DNA of 64,000 bases from Ulota crispa (lineage: Eukaryota > Streptophyta > Bryopsida > Orthotrichales > Orthotrichaceae), in NCBI GenBank assembly GCA_963920765.1, contig OY987247.1, positions 248,001 to 312,000 on the forward strand, given 5' to 3'. Under the pieces are notes generated by a model that saw only the letters and a program-made list of their open reading frames with translations, was not told the DNA's origin and searched no databases. Made by a program: the position numbers and the translations under genes. Below are positions 61,627 to 64,000 of the stretch, one piece after another; positions within the stretch are counted from its first letter, which is position 1, and each line of letters begins with the position of its first letter.

Positions 61627-62583
61627 CTTGGTCACTTAAAATGCAACCAATACGATTGCATCTTGAAATTACAAGAAAAAACATGACAATTTTTTTGAAA
61701 TATATAATTATTACACGAACACAAGTATTTCTCTTTTTTTAGAAAAGTGTAAAATCTTGATACAAATATAAACAATATCTAATGCATGCAATTGAAATTG
61801 GAAGGTGCCGGATGTTATTGGTAATGAAGCCCAAAAATCTCCTTGAACTCCAACGTAGTTTACCTACAGTTCAGGACTGAACCATAGTTAAATTAAGTGA
61901 GCCTGGACGGATGCGGTGACGCCGCACCTGCGAGAGTGGAACTTCAGCAGGGATTTACGATTGCGCCGTGACATAAGGCTGACGAGATAGAATCTCGACC
62001 GTCCAGCTGTGGGGTTTCAGCACGCGTCCCCGCCCACTCTTCTTGCGCTTGAATTTCTCTTGCCCTTGCCCTGCTTCTCTATCTCTCGCTCTGTGTCTCC
62101 TCCCTCTTGTGTTCCTCGTTGTTCCTCCTTGCCATCCTTTGTCGGACGGTGTTCCCGTTTTGCATTACCATCCCGTTTCGCTCATCGCCACTGCCTACTC
62201 ATTTGCTCTCATTCGCGCCGGCTTTTCTTCGTCATCCCTGCAGGTTTTGCCTCTTGTTTTCCATTCCGTTTCTGCTTGTTCACTTCCTTCCTTCTGCTGT
62301 TTCCGTTTCGGTTCCTGGTTGATTGATTGTATTGTTCCTGTCGATTGTTCTTTTCCGCGCGTTGGTGTCCGTTCTGAGCGGTTCCGATCGTTAGGCCGTT
62401 CAGCTTGGAGGCGTCGAATGGTTGGAAAATTTGGGGGAGTGTCTGGTCGTTTTGGTGTTGGCGAGTGCATCAAACCCTAGATCCGATGAAGCCTGATATT
62501 GACACTTTAGAGCCTGTGCTAGTTACATTTAGGTTTTCATCTAATTGCTGTTTCTTATAAACTCTGGATTTTGAACAGGCTTG
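61627..62583 (+). promoter_or_regulatory. Upstream region of the inhibitor gene
   Basis: A GC-rich shift occurs near 61,900, followed by a long pyrimidine-rich leader (62,030-62,340) typical of a plant core promoter or 5' untranslated region with Y-patches. No convincing TATA box was found. The open frames at 62009-62480 come from this CT-rich tract, have no ATG start in good context and no homology, and are not genes. Confidence 0.4.
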
Positions 62584-63209
62584 ATGCGGACTGTGGCTTG
62601 TTTGATGGTTGTGATCGCTCTCATGGCGTCCTTTGCCGGAGGCCAGGCGAACCATGGTCGAATCGGCATCCACTCTGCCTTCGGTGCGTGATTCCTCAGC
62701 ATATGCGCTTATCTTGTCTTTTCATTTCGAAATGTCAGGCATGACGACGAGGCTCTTGCTTGAGGCCGTATCATTTTAATTCCTTTCAGTGGCCTCAGGA
62801 AACAGAGGCACTGAGTGCTGGATATCATAACTTTGTCACTAAACAAAGTTTTCTGAGTGACCTTATATGGAATTCTATGTAGGGTTACATAGTGGAGGTG
62901 TTGAGAAGTTTGAAGTGGAGTCCGTGCTTTGGTGCGTTCTCGAAATTGAAGTGTTTGGACATCCTAACCGCATTTCTTTTAATTAGAAAGTTTTTGTTGC
63001 TAATTATGTCGACTACAGACGGGCGCTGGCCAGATCTTGTGGGGCGAGATTGCGACGAAGCTAAGGCCCATATATTGACCGAGAGGCCCAGTTTGAACGT
63101 GCAAATCGTAGCATCGGGCATGATGACGACAATGGAGTATAACACGAACCGCGTGCGGCTTTTTGTCAACGATGAACGGAAGGTTGTGAAATGTCCTACA
63201 ATTGGTTGA
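62584..63209 (+). CDS. Potato inhibitor I family serine protease inhibitor, secreted
   Basis: Two exons, 62584-62683 and 63019-63209, joined by a 335-bp GT-AG intron in phase 1 (TTC G|AC), give 96 residues. Exon 1 encodes a signal peptide (MRTVACLMVVIALMASFAGG), so the protein enters the secretory route. Exon 2 encodes the compact inhibitor fold: WPDLVGRDCDEAKAHILTER is the family's WPELVG..(V)DEAK..I..E signature, then the reactive loop 'GMMTTMEYNTNRVRLF', and the end 'KVVKCPTIG'. By alignment with eglin c, P1 is Met and P1' is Glu. Met at P1 suggests chymotrypsin- or subtilisin-like targets. The family acts against insect or pathogen proteases. Confidence 0.93.
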
Positions 63210-64000
63210 TGTGTTGGGAATCGACATCCCCAGTTGGTGCATTTTCTTGTTCACCAGAGAGGATTGTGAACATGAGATATGCTGCTCCTAGCGGGAATTT
63301 GCTCCTGTACATTGATGGTTTTGAACTGGGCGTTACAAAGTATTGTATTCTCTTCGCTTCGTTTCTACTTCTATATAAAATCTTTGCATTCATCTTTGTT
63401 GAGACGTTGTCTAACAGCTATTGTCATGTCAGTTAGATGGGAAAACTCAATGAGTGACATACCTTCGAGCTCCTCGCATTAAACGTGTTTGTTTTTCTCT
63501 GTGGTGCAAATATTCGGAAAGGGTCCTATAAGCCGTGCGATCTTTGAGCGCTGTATCCATTTTCTGCCGATGTGAGTGACAACGTTTCGCCTTATTATTT
63601 TTAATGTAGTTTAAGCGGCTGTCAAACGAAACTTGGGTACTGAATATTGACCAAACGAAGATCGAAATCGAGAACTGTGACTCTTGATGCAGCCACTGTG
63701 AGTGGCGGTGGTCGTAGTGATCCTTTTTGCGTACAGAACTAACTAAAACGACCGGCTTGTTTATAGAAACCACATTAAATCTACAGAACATGGGCTACTC
63801 GATTATTTACTGTGGCACCGCTGCGAGCTTCTTTGACGTCAACTGGATATGTTTCGTTCTGCTTTGCCAGTGTCTTTTTTGCATCCCCGAATATCTGCTG
63901 TAAAAAATATTGTATTAAGACTTGAATAAAGCATCACGTCTATGGAGCTCATTTCTACGCAGATGGCAAGCTTACATCAGACATGGAGAGATTATGATTA
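63210..64000. other. Downstream of the inhibitor gene, nothing recognised
   Basis: 3' untranslated region and flank. An AATAAA at about 63,924 is too far downstream to assign confidently. Short frames on both strands show no homology. Confidence 0.4.

Noticed and set aside
62043..62480. 145-residue protein upstream of the inhibitor
   Set aside because: The frame begins at a non-ATG codon in a pyrimidine-rich leader. Two other frames are equally open over parts of it.

Overview
This is nuclear DNA from a land plant or close streptophyte relative. It is AT-rich, its genes carry GT-AG introns, and it holds plant-type adenosine kinase, a secreted potato-inhibitor-I protein, a plant receptor-kinase relic, a Ty1/copia retrotransposon and CACTA (En/Spm-type) DNA elements. 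I cannot name the species. The DUF7869-like and FCP1-like gene relics would fit a non-flowering lineage, but that is a guess. Most of the window is mobile or repetitive. Only the last 9 kb carries genes that read as intact.

Layout. 1-10.6 kb: AT-rich DNA with diverged duplicated segments, AGTCAT-rich repeat tracts, two small foldback elements, a 30-bp C/T-rich repeat and a 44-bp minisatellite (8.2-9.0 kb). 10.6-13.8, 31.7-35.3 and 43.2-46.6 kb: three copies of one non-autonomous CACTA element, the middle one inverted. Each carries a 10-bp-period array, a nested 0.41-kb foldback element and a tRNA-like box A/box B segment. 13.8-21.9 kb: a ~165-bp satellite-like tandem array split by a decayed copia element (14.43-20.07 kb, minus strand). 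21.9-24.4 kb: no recognisable gene.

24.4-30.2 and 36.5-43.2 kb: two stretches that share a dispersed ~20-bp near-palindrome with core GTGGGATCCCAC. They contain broken plus-strand multi-exon genes. The first ends in an FCP1-like HAD phosphatase domain. The second encodes a DUF7869-like, transposase-like protein. Their in-frame stops are overwhelmingly TAG. I infer that both stretches derive from one large element or locus, later split by the insertions at 30.8-36 kb. This is the most unusual part of the window.

49.4-52.1 kb: a receptor-like kinase pseudogene with mutated catalytic motifs. 55.4-58.8 kb: an adenosine kinase gene with eleven exons whose ten junctions all keep frame, the first intron being GC-AG. 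61.4-61.6 kb: a 220-bp foldback element. 62.6-63.2 kb: a two-exon secreted potato inhibitor I gene. Adenosine kinase (purine salvage) and the inhibitor (apoplastic or vacuolar defence) are independent housekeeping and defence genes. The rest records several waves of element insertion and decay.
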